Assembly (NCBI RefSeq): GCF_003290185.1 | Contig: NZ_QNFY01000004.1 | Location: 248,001 to 312,000 of the forward strand | Origin: Chryseobacterium lathyri | Lineage (GTDB): Bacteria > Bacteroidota > Bacteroidia > Flavobacteriales > Weeksellaceae | Reading direction: 5' to 3' | Length of the DNA: 64,000 bases | Shown here: positions 26,359-36,360 of the stretch, in pieces | Layout: each line of letters begins with the position of its first letter | Numbering within the stretch: the stretch's first letter is position 1 | Notes under the pieces: generated by a model | Told to the model about the DNA's origin: nothing | Seen by the model: only the letters and a program-made list of their open reading frames with translations | The model's database searches: none | Position numbers and translations under genes: made by a program

Positions 26359-27078
26359 CTACCAAACAATTCCATCAAAATTTTTCATCGCAATGAGCTT
26401 CTCAGACGTAAATCCCTCAGCATAAGCAACTCCCGATAAGCGTCCCAAATCCTGAGCACGGTAGGTCAGACTTTCAAAAAAATCTTTTGTTGCAATAGGG
26501 GTAACCGGTTCATTAGATGTTGGATCATAGAACTGGGTTTTGAAAGCCATACAGGCTTCAATTTTTTTATCCAAATGCTCTGATATGTCAATAACGAACT
26601 CCGGTTTAATGTCTTTCCACTGGATATAATGAAAAATATGTTTCGGTCTCCACACTTCCTGATTTTCTCCTTCTAAAACGGTTTCAATTTTTCTAAGTCC
26701 GGATAAAAAGCACGCATCTGACACTAATTTTGCTCCTTTTGCATGATCCGGATGTCTGTCATCAATGGCATTAGCCAAGACGATTTCAGGACGGTATTTG
26801 CGGATCATTTTTACGATCTCTATCTGATATTCTTCGGAATTCACTAAAAAGCCATCTTTCATCTTTAAATTTTCTCTGGCAGAAACACCAAGTATTCTGG
26901 CAGAATCTCCTGCTTCTACTTTTCGGGTTTCATCGGTTCCTCTGGTTCCGAGCTCGCCTCTTGTAAGATCTACAATAACGCATGTTTTACCTTCCGAAAT
27001 CATTTTGGCAATAGTTCCGCCACATCCCAGCTCTACATCATCAGGATGTGCTCCAAAAGCAAGTATATCTGTTTTCAT
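26359..27078 (-). CDS. bshB1: Bacillithiol biosynthesis deacetylase BshB1
   Basis: A 239-residue PIG-L/LmbE-type zinc deacetylase. It converts N-acetylglucosaminyl-malate to glucosaminyl-malate in bacillithiol synthesis. Metal-binding motifs are GAHPDDVELG (H11, D13, D14) and the later DDRHPDHAKGA. The length and the segment LTRGELGTRGTDETRKVEA are characteristic of BshB1. bshA and bshC are not in the window. A TAnnTTTG promoter lies about 90 bp upstream. Confidence 0.93.
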   Translation of the reverse strand: MKTDILAFGAHPDDVELGCGGTIAKMISEGKTCVIVDLTRGELGTRGTDETRKVEAGDSARILGVSARENLKMKDGFLVNSEEYQIEIVKMIRKYRPEIVLANAIDDRHPDHAKGAKLVSDACFLSGLRKIETVLEGENQEVWRPKHIFHYIQWKDIKPEFVIDISEHLDKKIEACMAFKTQFYDPTSNEPVTPIATKDFFESLTYRAQDLGRLSGVAYAEGFTSEKLIAMKNFDGIVW

Positions 27079-27168
27079 CTGTTCTTTTTATTTTTTAATT
27101 TGTCAGATGGAACGCCCAATAATTTCCCTCACATTTTCGAATTTTTAACCCCGGGCGTTTCATAGTTT

Positions 27169-27200
27169 CAAAGATAAGATTTAAAATAAAAACTTCCCAA
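27169..27200 (-). promoter_or_regulatory. Promoter of bshB1
   Basis: On the minus strand TATCTTTG (complement of 27169-27176) is preceded by TTG (complement of 27198-27200) with 21 nt between. The upstream element overlaps the terminator of the TPR gene. Confidence 0.55.
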
Positions 27201-27219
27201 ACATTGAGAATGGGAAGTT
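27186..27219 (-). terminator. Terminator of the TPR gene
   Basis: The arms AACTTCCCA (27191-27199) and TGGGAAGTT (27211-27219) pair perfectly. On the minus strand the stem runs into TTTTATTTT. It sits 27 bp after the TPR stop codon. Confidence 0.75.
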
Positions 27220-27245
27220 TTAATATCTATAATTTAAATTTTAAA

Positions 27246-28895
27246 TTACTTATTGATTTCTGCATTTAATTTTACAGCATCCTGGTAAGTAGGATCAAGC
27301 TGTAAAGATTTAGCTATATAATCTTTAGCTTTTGCAAGATCAGTATCTTTATTCATATAGGCTACTGCAAAGTAAGCATAGGCTAAAGTCTGCTTGTTGG
27401 CTTCCTGATCTGCAGGTTTTACTGTGCTGATGAATTTTTCATATGCAATTTTCGCAGCATCGTTATTTCCTGCCTGCTGATAGGAATACCCCTGGCTGTA
27501 ATAAGCCGGAGCCCAATCAGGAAGAAGGGTACTCATTTTTTGCCATGTAAGGATTGCACCGTTCCAGTTTTTAGCATCCTGGTAAGCTGTTGCCAACTTA
27601 AACAGGGAATCTGAATCCTGTGGGTTAGCAGCCACTTTCTTTTTCAATGCTTCAATTTCCGGTGTAGATGGTCCTTTTTCTGCTTCAGCTTGAGAAGCTC
27701 CTCCTCCGGCAATGTTTGCAAGCTCCATATCCCACTTCATTGTTTCATCCTTAGCTGCTTTAGCAATAGCAATTTTTTGCTGTGCTTCTGTAGTTAAAGC
27801 TGATTTTTTAGCCGCATCTTTTTCAGTTTTTGCCAATCCAGCTGCGATAAGTCCCTGAAGACCCTGGTCAGCCGGCTGTATTCTTGTTTTTTCAGCCTGA
27901 GATACGAAAGTATCCATGTTCTGTTTTGCTTCGGCATAATTTCCGTCTGCATAAGACTGATAAGCTCTTAATTTAAATTTGATAGGATCATCAATTTTAT
28001 CAAAGATTTTATCTAAAACAGTTTTAGAGTTTGCATAATCTTCGTTTGTGAAGTATAGTTTAGCAATTTCTAATTGGGTATATGGATCTTCATCAGCATA
28101 TTTTGTATAGTTGATAAGGTCTTGTGTTGCTTTTGCATTTTCCTGGTATCTGATATCGTAAGAAGCTAAAGCTTTGTATGCCGGAGCATAAGTCGGATCT
28201 ACACCGATCGCTTTATCAATGCTTTGCTTAGCTTGCTGCCATTGCTGTGCAGCCATCCATAACGTAGCCATTCTTGTATAAACAGAAGCTTTATTTTTAG
28301 CTAAAGGAAGTGCTTTGTCATAAGCCGACATAGCTTCTCCCGGAGCTCTTTTTATTCTGTAAGCATCTCCAAGGGTATAATAATAGTGAGCAGGAACTCC
28401 TTTTTTCTCAGCTTTTTCAATAGCCTTGGTCAGGAACTGAATAGCAGCATCAGGAGCGTTATTTTTCTCAAACAAAGTTAAAGCTTCTGCTGCTCTGAAT
28501 AATACTTCAGCATCTTTCTCTCTGGAATCCGCTACAATTTTCTGAATTTCCGCAATTGCGCTTTTATCTCCTTTACCCAGCTTTACGGTAGCCAAACCGA
28601 TTTTGTTAAGGTAGCTTTTGCTATCAGCAGCTAAACCTTTGTTAAAGCTTTCAATTGCTTTAGCATAATCAGGTTCTCCCTGTTTTAAGTAAGTATTTCC
28701 TAAATAGAAGTAATTTTCTGCTGTAGGTGCTTTGGCAACCATTTCTGTAAAATTGGTTTTAGCCTGCGCATATTTATCACTGTCTATACTGTTAATACCA
28801 TCCTGCAATGTCTGTGCAGTGGCAAAACCGGAAAAAAATACTACGGCCGCTCCAAAAGCAATTTTCTTTACATTCATAATCATTATATCTTTCAT
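27246..28895 (-). CDS. Exported TPR-repeat protein
   Basis: About 549 residues from the ATG at 28895; an ATG at 28877 (MNVKKIAFGAAVVFFSGFAT) would give an even cleaner signal peptide, while the ATG at 28931 puts extra charged residues in front. The mature protein is built of about ten tetratricopeptide repeats, for example PTAENYFYLGNTYLKQGEPD and YAPAYKALASYDIRYQENAK, so it is a periplasmic scaffold. It lies 91 bp downstream of the PstS-like lipoprotein gene and, by position, probably belongs to the TonB-ExbBD operon, a common arrangement in Flavobacteriia. Confidence 0.82.
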   Translation of the reverse strand: MKDIMIMNVKKIAFGAAVVFFSGFATAQTLQDGINSIDSDKYAQAKTNFTEMVAKAPTAENYFYLGNTYLKQGEPDYAKAIESFNKGLAADSKSYLNKIGLATVKLGKGDKSAIAEIQKIVADSREKDAEVLFRAAEALTLFEKNNAPDAAIQFLTKAIEKAEKKGVPAHYYYTLGDAYRIKRAPGEAMSAYDKALPLAKNKASVYTRMATLWMAAQQWQQAKQSIDKAIGVDPTYAPAYKALASYDIRYQENAKATQDLINYTKYADEDPYTQLEIAKLYFTNEDYANSKTVLDKIFDKIDDPIKFKLRAYQSYADGNYAEAKQNMDTFVSQAEKTRIQPADQGLQGLIAAGLAKTEKDAAKKSALTTEAQQKIAIAKAAKDETMKWDMELANIAGGGASQAEAEKGPSTPEIEALKKKVAANPQDSDSLFKLATAYQDAKNWNGAILTWQKMSTLLPDWAPAYYSQGYSYQQAGNNDAAKIAYEKFISTVKPADQEANKQTLAYAYFAVAYMNKDTDLAKAKDYIAKSLQLDPTYQDAVKLNAEINK

Positions 28896-28986
28896 TTTTA
28901 TATTTTCTATATTTTGAGTTATATGCTCCACAATTTTCAGACCAAAATAATATTTTTACGGTGGGTATAATATTATTTAATATTAT

Positions 28987-29859
28987 TTAACGCATCTGTA
29001 CCTCTCTTTTGTATATATTATAGGGCTGCAGACCTTCTTTTTCTACAATCATCTGGCCAAGCTGTGTGCAAGAATATCTGATAAATCCGTTAGCTATATT
29101 AAAGTTACCTTCGTTTGTTAAAAAATAAAGAACACGTGTAAAAGGATATTTCATTTCACGAAGACCTGCGTTATCAGCAGTATACAGTTTTCCTTTATCC
29201 TCTATGGGAAGAATTTTCACCATATCTCTCAGCTTCTCAGAAGTCTTATCATAAGGACGACTGAAAGTGTTTAACCCAATAACTCCAATTTTATCCGGAT
29301 ATTTCCCTAATTCTTCTACAATATTCTGATTTCCCGGAATAATAGAAAATTTAAGGTCTTTTGGCTGTTTATTCAGTTTTTGGGCGACGAAGTTCAGGTT
29401 GCTTGAATTGGTTCCGTCAAAAATAAAATTTTTAGCATCAGATTCTAATCCACTCTTGATTTCATCCATTGAAATACTTTGTTTCGGCGAATCTTTAGGA
29501 ACAATAAATACCACTGCATCTGCAGCGAATCTGGCGGGAAGAAACTTCAAATCAACCTGCTCTTCATAAGCTTTTTTCTCTTCGGGAGTCAGATCTCTTG
29601 ACATGACAGTTATCCTTGCTTTATCTTTCAACAGATCAAGAAAAGCCAAATCTTCTTTTTGGGTTACTATTTTGATATGGGTTTCCGGATAATTGATCAT
29701 ATATCCGTCTGCCAACGCTTCAGTAACACTTTTAAAAGACTCATCCGTAAGTATGGTAAGATCTCCTTTATGATAAGAGGGGGATTTATCTTCTTTTTTG
29801 CAGCTTACTGCAATGATGCTCATTATAGAAAGCAACACAATTTTTAAACTATTCTTCAT
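28987..29859 (-). CDS. PstS-like substrate-binding lipoprotein
   Basis: A 290-residue lipoprotein (signal ends IIAVSC, C20) of the PstS/PBP-like type II solute-binding superfamily. Visible features are LTILTDESFKSVTEALADGY at the start of the mature domain, FIFDGTNSSNLNFVAQKL and a C-terminal TRVLYFLTNEGNFNIANGF segment. Family members bind phosphate or similar anions. No PstC, PstA or PstB gene is present; it follows the tonB and exbBD genes, so a role in TonB-linked uptake or sensing is an inference. The start was chosen at ATG 29859 to give a proper signal; it overlaps the preceding small gene by 11 nt. Confidence 0.82.
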   Translation of the reverse strand: MKNSLKIVLLSIMSIIAVSCKKEDKSPSYHKGDLTILTDESFKSVTEALADGYMINYPETHIKIVTQKEDLAFLDLLKDKARITVMSRDLTPEEKKAYEEQVDLKFLPARFAADAVVFIVPKDSPKQSISMDEIKSGLESDAKNFIFDGTNSSNLNFVAQKLNKQPKDLKFSIIPGNQNIVEELGKYPDKIGVIGLNTFSRPYDKTSEKLRDMVKILPIEDKGKLYTADNAGLREMKYPFTRVLYFLTNEGNFNIANGFIRYSCTQLGQMIVEKEGLQPYNIYKREVQMR

Positions 29860-30046
29860 TTCCGGAATCTTTAATTCTTGTAACTGCTCTATAGATTCTA
29901 AATATTCCATAAAGAATAAGCACTGCACCCATCGCGTAGGCAATGGCAGGCTCCAAAATCGTGAAGAAAAACTTGTAGATAATAACTACAATTCCCAATA
30001 CGATATAAAATAATCCTGTAACTAAGGATAACCAATTGAACATCAT
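29849..30046 (-). CDS. Small two-helix membrane protein
   Basis: 65 residues with two hydrophobic helices (WLSLVTGLFYIVLGIVVII and LEPAIAYAMGAVLILYGIF) and a short basic/acidic tail. The family was not recognised. It overlaps the start of the PstS-like gene by 11 nt and follows tonB, so it is likely translated as part of the same operon. Its small size would allow a helper role in the ExbBD-TonB complex, but nothing shows this directly. Confidence 0.7.
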   Translation of the reverse strand: MMFNWLSLVTGLFYIVLGIVVIIYKFFFTILEPAIAYAMGAVLILYGIFRIYRAVTRIKDSGNEE

Positions 30047-30066
30047 GTAACAAAAATACCAAAAAA

Positions 30067-30100
30067 AATAAAAAGAGAAGCATATGCTTCTCTTTTTATT
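30067..30100. terminator. Perfect palindrome, terminator-like, after tonB
   Basis: Two 17-nt arms meet at GCATATGC; the outer parts are A-rich on one side and T-rich on the other (AGAGAAGC...GCTTCTCT with flanking A and T runs). It works in either direction and lies 22 bp after the tonB stop, so it may attenuate expression of the downstream genes. Confidence 0.75.
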
Positions 30101-30121
30101 TATAAGTTGAATAAATAAGTA

Positions 30122-30964
30122 TTATTCAAAGTTCATAGTAAATGGTACGCTATAGTAAGATCTTACGCTCTCCCCGTTTCTTTTCGCAGGAGTCCATTTT
30201 TTAAGTTTCTTAACTACACGAATTGCTTCATTGTTGAAGTCGCTATTTGGAGATTTCTCTTCAATAGTAACTGCTGAAACTGTTCCGTCTTTTTCTACAA
30301 CGAACTTAAGCTTAGCTTTAAGTGTACCTTCACCTCCTTCCATTAAAGAAGTATCAAAATTTTCCCCAAGGAATTTTCTCAATGCACCCATACCTCCAGG
30401 ATATTCTGCAGACTGGTCTACATCTTTGTAGATCTCATTAGGATTATTTGTTTTTACTTCCGCTGTACTGGCTTTAGTACCAGTAGATGGCGGTGGTGGT
30501 GGTGGTGTATAAGCCGGAGCTTTTACCCCTTCCTGATTATTTAAACCTGTCGTCGTTTCTAACTGCTTAGAAATTGGTGGCGGTGGTGTTTCAATCTTAG
30601 GAGCTTTTACAGGCTCAGGAACCACGTTCTGGATCACTTCAATTTTCTCCTCTTCTTTTGGAGGTGGAGGTGGTGGAGGTGGTTCTTCTTCTTTTGGCTG
30701 GTCAATAATTTTATCTTCCTGAAGAATTTCTACCAAATCTGCCTTCACTTCTTGTTTAGGCGGAGCAGTAAGTCTCTTAATCGTAAGATAAATAAAAGGA
30801 GACAAAGCCGCAACCAGGAATAATGCCGTTCCGACAATAAAAGATTTTGTCAGAAGTCTTGGATACTGATGTCTAAGATCATAGGCACCATATTCCTTGT
30901 TTCTATTTTCAAATACAATCTCATCTAAAGTAAGATTCTGATTGTATACATTTTCATCTGCCAT
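30122..30964 (-). CDS. tonB: Energy transducer TonB
   Basis: 280 residues. A cytoplasmic N-terminus with the Bacteroidota motif LDEIVFENRNKEYGAYDLR is followed by one membrane helix (about 38-58), a long proline-rich periplasmic spacer (runs of P and E/K between about 80 and 165) and a C-terminal TonB domain (about 185-280) with AEYPGGMGALRKFLGENF and VKKLKKWTPAKRNGESVRS. It carries proton-motive energy from ExbBD to outer-membrane receptors. Fourth gene of the exbB-exbD-exbD-tonB operon. Confidence 0.95.
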   Translation of the reverse strand: MADENVYNQNLTLDEIVFENRNKEYGAYDLRHQYPRLLTKSFIVGTALFLVAALSPFIYLTIKRLTAPPKQEVKADLVEILQEDKIIDQPKEEEPPPPPPPPKEEEKIEVIQNVVPEPVKAPKIETPPPPISKQLETTTGLNNQEGVKAPAYTPPPPPPSTGTKASTAEVKTNNPNEIYKDVDQSAEYPGGMGALRKFLGENFDTSLMEGGEGTLKAKLKFVVEKDGTVSAVTIEEKSPNSDFNNEAIRVVKKLKKWTPAKRNGESVRSYYSVPFTMNFE

Positions 30965-30987
30965 AGATATACAATTTTATGGTTAAA

Positions 30988-31560
30988 TTACTTTGTAGCC
31001 GGTGCAGCCGGAGCTCCATTATTTCCAACTTTTCTATCATAAATAGCTTTCTCCCAAGGCTTCAAATCGGTTACCCCGTATTGCTCGCTTTTGGTTATCG
31101 CCATTTCGTCAAGAATATCTACAAAGTTTTTATATACAGCATCGTCAGTCGGTTTGATAATAACAGTAAACTTTGTTTTATCTGCCGCATTTGCTTTTGC
31201 CTGCTCAATTACTTTTCTGATCCCTTCTCTATCAAAAGTAGTCTCATTAAGATTCTGATCAGTTAAAGAAGTATTATCCTGCTGATGCCAAAAAATCTTA
31301 TTGTTTTTACCCAATAATAAAGAAATTGAGTTAGAAAGTTTAATTTCTGTTGGAGGTGGTTTTTTATCTTTTTCTTTCGGTTTTGCCGGAAGCCCCAAAT
31401 CCATTACATTCGGTTTACTGAATGTGGTTGTGAACATAAAGAAGGTAATCAATAGAAAACCCAAGTCCACCATCGGAGTCATATCTACTCTGGTATTCTG
31501 CTTCTTGGAACGTACCTTGCCGCCTTTGCCGCCTTTTTCCTGTACTTGTACTTCTGCCAT
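30988..31560 (-). CDS. exbD: Biopolymer transport protein ExbD (second copy)
   Basis: 190 residues with one N-terminal membrane helix (VDLGFLLITFFMFTTTF) preceded by RVDMTPM; the aspartate of VDLGFLL is the conserved protonatable residue. A periplasmic domain follows. It forms the proton channel with ExbB. It closely resembles the solitary ExbD at 47.9 kb, sharing KPTDDAIYKNFVDILD and the KPWEK region. Confidence 0.93.
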   Translation of the reverse strand: MAEVQVQEKGGKGGKVRSKKQNTRVDMTPMVDLGFLLITFFMFTTTFSKPNVMDLGLPAKPKEKDKKPPPTEIKLSNSISLLLGKNNKIFWHQQDNTSLTDQNLNETTFDREGIRKVIEQAKANAADKTKFTVIIKPTDDAVYKNFVDILDEMAITKSEQYGVTDLKPWEKAIYDRKVGNNGAPAAPATK

Positions 31561-31575
31561 TTCTAAATGATATTA

Positions 31576-32178
31576 TTATGGTTTACCTTCTTGTGATGTA
31601 ATCAACCAGAATTTAAGAAAATCAATATCTCTTAAACCTTCAAATAGGCTTTTAACTTTAGGATACTCAGTGGTAACGTCTCCTTTGATTGCTAATTTGT
31701 AATCAGGATTTACGCTCAAACTCTGTTGTACCCAGTCTACTAACTGCTTATTTGTACTATCCATAGGAATCCCGGTAGGACTCTTAAAGTTCTTTTGCTC
31801 CTCATCTGACAAATCGAGATAGCTTTTCAGTTGGCTCATTGGAACCCCAATTGCTTGTACTTTTTGAAATGCAGCTTTTTGTTTGTTGTCAAAAGTCATG
31901 TTATACTTTTGTCCCATTTTGTCTAAAAGCTGTAGTCTCTCTGATGCATTTTCTACTGGCTGGAAATAGAATTTCCCGTCCGGAGTCGCGTTGATGGTCA
32001 TCAAACTTGCATCAGGAAGTAACTTCTCTGATATTGAAGATGGCGGTTTAATCTGCTCCACGTCAGGTTTTTTAAACTGAGTGGTCAATATAAAGAACGT
32101 AAGTAGTAGGAAGGCAACGTCACACATTGCCGTCATATCCGTCACTACTCCATGTCTTTTTGGTTTGACTCTCGCCAT
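31576..32178 (-). CDS. exbD: Biopolymer transport protein ExbD (first copy)
   Basis: 200 residues. The N-terminus MARVKPKRHGVVTDMTAMCD leads into the membrane helix with the conserved aspartate in CDVAFLLLTFFILTTQF. The periplasmic part is longer and different from the second ExbD. Two dissimilar ExbD proteins next to one ExbB are usual in Bacteroidota TonB operons. Starts 68 nt after the exbB stop. Confidence 0.93.
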   Translation of the reverse strand: MARVKPKRHGVVTDMTAMCDVAFLLLTFFILTTQFKKPDVEQIKPPSSISEKLLPDASLMTINATPDGKFYFQPVENASERLQLLDKMGQKYNMTFDNKQKAAFQKVQAIGVPMSQLKSYLDLSDEEQKNFKSPTGIPMDSTNKQLVDWVQQSLSVNPDYKLAIKGDVTTEYPKVKSLFEGLRDIDFLKFWLITSQEGKP

Positions 32179-32246
32179 TGTTTTTGAATTATTTAAATTA
32201 AACTTCTTTTAATTGGAATACAAATTCCTTGCTACAAATTCAATTC

Positions 32247-33110
32247 TTAGTTGAATTCAGCGAAAGACTGCTGGATGCTCATAGCGATCTCGTCGATCTT
32301 ATAAGTTAATCCGTCAATTTTAGATGTAAAGAAGTTATAAAGGATAATCGCGATAGCTGAAGTACCAATACCTAATGCCGTGTTGATCAAGGCTTCAGAG
32401 ATACCTGTAGAAAGTGCAGCAGCATCTGGAGTACCACCACCTGAACCTAATGCGAAGAATGCTTTGATCATCCCGATTACAGTTCCTAAAAGTGCGATTA
32501 GCGTAGCTACAGTACCTAAAGTAGAAAGAATCATCATGTTCTTTTCAAGCATTGGCATTTCAAGAGTAGTAGCCTCTTCGATAGCTTTGTTAAGAGCTAC
32601 CATTTTCTGCTCTTTATTTAAAGTAGTATCGTGAGAAAGTGCTTTGTAAGTAGTAAGACCTTCTTTCACTACGTTACCTACAGATCCTTGCTGTCTGTCA
32701 CACTCTTCTAAAGCTTCATCAATTTTGTTTTGATTCAATAAGCTTCTTACTTGTACTACGAAGTTGTCTAAGTTTCCTTTTCCAGCAGCTTTACCTAGTA
32801 CGAAATATCTTTCAAAAGAGAAAACGATTACTGTGATCATGAAAGTAATCAAGATTGGTACGATAACCCCTCCTTTGTAGATAATACCTAAAAACGATTC
32901 TGGGTGAATGTCTTTTCCTTCAACACTTGAGAAAGCTACAGATCCGCCACCTAGCTTTTCTGCGTCTTTAAAGTTTCCTGGGTTCCCAAGAACAAATAAA
33001 TAAATACAAACTCCTATAACGAATAAAATAGGAATAATAACAGCCGGGTTTAAACCTCCTGCTTTTCTAGCAACTACTTGCTCATCATTTTTTGAAACAT
33101 TCATTTCCAT
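32247..33110 (-). CDS. exbB: MotA/TolQ/ExbB proton channel protein
   Basis: 287 residues with an extra N-terminal helix (PAVIIPILFVIGVCIYLFVL), then three core helices; helix 1 of the core is GVIVPILITFMITVIVFSFE, and the conserved threonine/glycine-rich helices ILSTLGTVATLIALLGTVIG and ALINTALGIGTSAIAIILYN line the channel. ExbB pentamers hold the ExbD dimer and harvest the proton gradient for TonB. First gene of its operon; a TAnnTTTG box (complement of CAAAATTA, 33161-33168) lies about 50 bp upstream. Confidence 0.94.
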   Translation of the reverse strand: MEMNVSKNDEQVVARKAGGLNPAVIIPILFVIGVCIYLFVLGNPGNFKDAEKLGGGSVAFSSVEGKDIHPESFLGIIYKGGVIVPILITFMITVIVFSFERYFVLGKAAGKGNLDNFVVQVRSLLNQNKIDEALEECDRQQGSVGNVVKEGLTTYKALSHDTTLNKEQKMVALNKAIEEATTLEMPMLEKNMMILSTLGTVATLIALLGTVIGMIKAFFALGSGGGTPDAAALSTGISEALINTALGIGTSAIAIILYNFFTSKIDGLTYKIDEIAMSIQQSFAEFN

Positions 33111-33350
33111 ATTTAACTAAATTATATTGTTTTAAAATTTTACAGGGTGTAAATTAAAGGCAAAATTAATTAAAATGCAAGAGTCTTAAATAAACATTTT
33201 GCATTTTTCTGATAAAGAAAATTTAATACGATTTCGATATAATAATTATTTTAAATTATTTTATTTATTTTTCTCAATTTTAACATTTGAGTTAGAAATT
33301 TAAAAAAATAAGACCTTCATTTTTTTTAATTTGCCAATGTTAACTTTTTT

Positions 33351-36164
33351 TTAAATTACGATATTCACAATACGGTGATGCACGACGATGATTTTTTTAG
33401 GTGTTTTACCTTCTAAAAACGGTTGCATTCTTTCATCCGAAATCACCAAATCTTCCACTTCCTTGGCCGATAACTGAGCAGAAAGTGAAATTTTGAACTT
33501 CATTTTACCGTTTATACTTACCGGATATTCTATTTCGTCTTCAACCAGGTATTCCTCGTTCAATACAGGGAATTTCTCGAATTCCACGGATTCTTTATGT
33601 CCCAGCAGGCTCCAAAGCTCTTCACAGATGTGTGGCGCATATGGAGAGATGATAACGGCTAACGGTTCTAAAATATTGCGTTTGTTGCATTTTATTTTTT
33701 GCAGCTCGTTGACAGCAATCATAAATGAAGATACAGAGGTATTGAATGAGAAGTTCTCAATATCATATACCACCTTCTTTATTAAGGTATGTAAAACTTT
33801 GTATTCTGCTTTTGTAGGCTCTTCATCGGAAATTTCAAATGTATCACCGTTGAAATACAGGTTCCAGAATTTCTTAAGGAAACCATACACTCCGCTTAAC
33901 CCTTGTGTATTCCATGGTTTAGATTGCTCCAAAGGACCTAAGAACATTTCGTACAGCCTTAATCCGTCTGCTCCGTATTCTTCACAGATATCATCAGGAT
34001 TTACAACGTTGTATTTAGACTTGGACATTTTTTCCACTTCACGGTCAGTAATGTATTTTCCGTCTTCCAAAATAAATTCCGCATCCGTATAATCCGGTCT
34101 CCATGCTTTGAAAGCTTCGGTATCCAATTCATCAGAGGTTCCTTTTAATAAGGATACATCAACATGGATTTTTTGAGTCTGATAATTACCGGCCAGACTT
34201 TTTGAAACATATTGATTGGTTCCATCAATTCTGTATACAAATGCACTCATCCCCAAAATCATCCCTTGGTTGATCAATTTTTGGAAAGGTTCATCCTGAT
34301 TAATATAGCCTCTGTCTTTTAGGAACATATTCCAGAATCGGGAATATAATAAGTGTCCGGTTGCGTGTTCGCTACCTCCGATGTATAAATCTACCTGTCC
34401 CCAATAATCCGCCAATTCTTTTTTAACAAAAACCTCCTGATCATTCGGATCCATATATCTAAGGAAATACCATGAGCTTCCCGCCCAACCCGGCATGGTA
34501 GACAATTCTAACGGAAATATGGTTTTATCATCAATAAGGTCTGTAGAAACCACTTTCTGATTGGCTTCATCCCAGGCAAATACTTTTGCATTTCCTAGTG
34601 GCGGATCTCCGTCTTCAGTCGGTAAATATTTTTCAACCTCCGGAAGTTCCAGCGGCAAAGCAGAAACCGGAAGTGTGTAAGGCATTCCTTCCTTATAATA
34701 TATAGGAACCGGCTCGCCCCAGTAACGCTGTCTTGAGAAAATAGCATCACGCTGCCTGTAGTTCGTGGTTCCGTGACCAATTCCTTTGTTTTCTATTTCA
34801 GAAATTATTTTTGATTTGGCATCATTATAATTCAATCCGTTTAAGAAATCAGAATTCACACAGACCGAATCTTTAGCATCGAAAGATTTTTCCTGAACAT
34901 CTTCATCGGTATCCACTACCTTTTTAATAGTAAGGTTAAATTTCTTCGCAAATCTGTGATCACGCTCATCATGTGCAGGAACGGCCATTACAGCTCCTGT
35001 TCCATAACCCATCAATACATAATCTGAAATATAGATTGGCATTTTTTCTCCACTGAAAGGATTGACAGCATAACTTCCCGTAAAAGCACCGCTCACGTTT
35101 TTCACGTCAGCCATTCTATCTCTTTCCGTTTTCTTGGAAGTTTCTTCAATATAAGAATCTACTTCTGCTTTTTGAGCTTCTGTAGTAATGGTATCCACTA
35201 AAGGGTTTTCAGGAGCCAGCACCATAAATGTTGTCCCGAAAATAGTGTCAGGTCTTGTTGTAAATACCTCAACGATCTCGTCATGACCTTCTATCTGAAA
35301 CTTAACCTGTGCTCCCTGGGATTTCCCGATCCAGTATTCCTGGGCATCTTTAAGAGGTTGCGGCCAGTCTAATGTATTCAATCCCTGTAATAATCTTTCA
35401 GAGTAGGCAGAAATTCTCATGCTCCACTGCATCATTTTCTTTTGGAATACAGGAAATCCCCCTCTTTCAGATTTTCCGTCTTTTACCTCATCATTCGCTA
35501 ATACAGTTCCCAAGGCTGGACACCAGTTTACGGTAGTTTCTGCCCTGTAAGCCAGACGATAGTTGAGTAAAATATCTTCTTTATCAAGGTCTGAGGAATC
35601 TTTCCATTCTTCTGCAGTGAAATTTAATTCATCATTTTGATTGGCATTTAATCCTTCAGTTCCTTTTTCTTCAAAATGCTGAATCAAAGTCTGGATAGGT
35701 TCTGCCTTATCAGTATTTTTATTATACCATGAATGATACAGCTCGATAAAGATCCACTGCGTCCATTTATAATAGGATGCATCTGAAGTTCTCACTTCTC
35801 TGCTCCAGTCAAATGAAAAACCGATCTTTTTCAGCTGCTCTTCATATCTGTTAATATTTTCCTCAGTTGTGATCGCAGGATGCTGCCCTGTCTGGATGGC
35901 ATATTGCTCAGCAGGAAGACCGAAGCTGTCGTATCCTACCGGGTGAAGAACATTAAACCCCTGATGTCTTTTATATCTCGCATAAATATCTGATGCAATA
36001 TACCCCAGCGGGTGCCCCACATGAAGTCCTGCTCCGGATGGATACGGAAACATATCGAGAACATAAAATTTAGGTTTGTCTGTGTTATTAGAGGTTTTGT
36101 AGGTCTGATTTTCCTCCCAGTACTTCTGCCACTTTTTTTCTATCTGCTGATGATCGTAAAACAC
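33351..36164 (-). CDS. leuS: Leucine--tRNA ligase
   Basis: A 937-residue class Ia synthetase. The HIGH-type motif is HVGH (residues 48-51 in [15 protein letters not shown]) and the KMSKS motif is EKMSKSKYN near residue 711. The CP1 editing domain contains [20 protein letters not shown] Bacteroidota-type insertion rich in acidic residues lies around 145-190 ([20 protein letters not shown]). The start codon is GTG (36164); no upstream ATG is in frame. A TAnnTTTG box (complement of CAAAAATA, 36241-36248) lies upstream, beyond a TTAGA-rich repeat. Confidence 0.97.
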   Translation of the reverse strand: MFYDHQQIEKKWQKYWEENQTYKTSNNTDKPKFYVLDMFPYPSGAGLHVGHPLGYIASDIYARYKRHQGFNVLHPVGYDSFGLPAEQYAIQTGQHPAITTEENINRYEEQLKKIGFSFDWSREVRTSDASYYKWTQWIFIELYHSWYNKNTDKAEPIQTLIQHFEEKGTEGLNANQNDELNFTAEEWKDSSDLDKEDILLNYRLAYRAETTVNWCPALGTVLANDEVKDGKSERGGFPVFQKKMMQWSMRISAYSERLLQGLNTLDWPQPLKDAQEYWIGKSQGAQVKFQIEGHDEIVEVFTTRPDTIFGTTFMVLAPENPLVDTITTEAQKAEVDSYIEETSKKTERDRMADVKNVSGAFTGSYAVNPFSGEKMPIYISDYVLMGYGTGAVMAVPAHDERDHRFAKKFNLTIKKVVDTDEDVQEKSFDAKDSVCVNSDFLNGLNYNDAKSKIISEIENKGIGHGTTNYRQRDAIFSRQRYWGEPVPIYYKEGMPYTLPVSALPLELPEVEKYLPTEDGDPPLGNAKVFAWDEANQKVVSTDLIDDKTIFPLELSTMPGWAGSSWYFLRYMDPNDQEVFVKKELADYWGQVDLYIGGSEHATGHLLYSRFWNMFLKDRGYINQDEPFQKLINQGMILGMSAFVYRIDGTNQYVSKSLAGNYQTQKIHVDVSLLKGTSDELDTEAFKAWRPDYTDAEFILEDGKYITDREVEKMSKSKYNVVNPDDICEEYGADGLRLYEMFLGPLEQSKPWNTQGLSGVYGFLKKFWNLYFNGDTFEISDEEPTKAEYKVLHTLIKKVVYDIENFSFNTSVSSFMIAVNELQKIKCNKRNILEPLAVIISPYAPHICEELWSLLGHKESVEFEKFPVLNEEYLVEDEIEYPVSINGKMKFKISLSAQLSAKEVEDLVISDERMQPFLEGKTPKKIIVVHHRIVNIVI

Positions 36165-36170
36165 TTTTTA

Positions 36171-36212
36171 TAATAGATGTTAGATGTTAGACTTTAGATA
36201 TTAGATTTAATT
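36171..36212. repeat. TTAGA-type degenerate repeat upstream of leuS
   Basis: Copies of TTAGATGTTAGAC-like units occur in series, ending TTAATTCT. The same pattern, with the same ending, recurs in the accB-accC spacer at 57904-57942. Confidence 0.6.
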
Positions 36213-36305
36213 CTTATCATTAATTCTAAATCAAGATTCACAAAAATAATGATTTTAAAAGAAATGGAAATTTTAATTTTGATTAATTCACAAATGCCCT
36301 TCAAC

Positions 36306-36331
36306 AAAAAATCTCATCCGGAGATGAGATC
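36306..36331 (-). terminator. Terminator of the lipocalin-like gene
   Basis: ATCTCATC-CGGA-GATGAGAT, with a T-run on the minus strand (complement of the A-run at 36305-36310). It starts 30 bp past the stop codon. Confidence 0.75.
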
Positions 36332-36360
36332 TGTATTTAGGTATAAAATGTATATTTTAT

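Noticed and set aside
30488..30690. Simple GGTGGTGGT-type repeats in tonB as a regulatory microsatellite
   Set aside because: They encode the expected proline-rich spacer of TonB.
33493..34092. 199-residue ORF on the plus strand inside leuS
   Set aside because: Fully antisense to a strongly conserved gene; its length reflects codon bias in the opposite frame.
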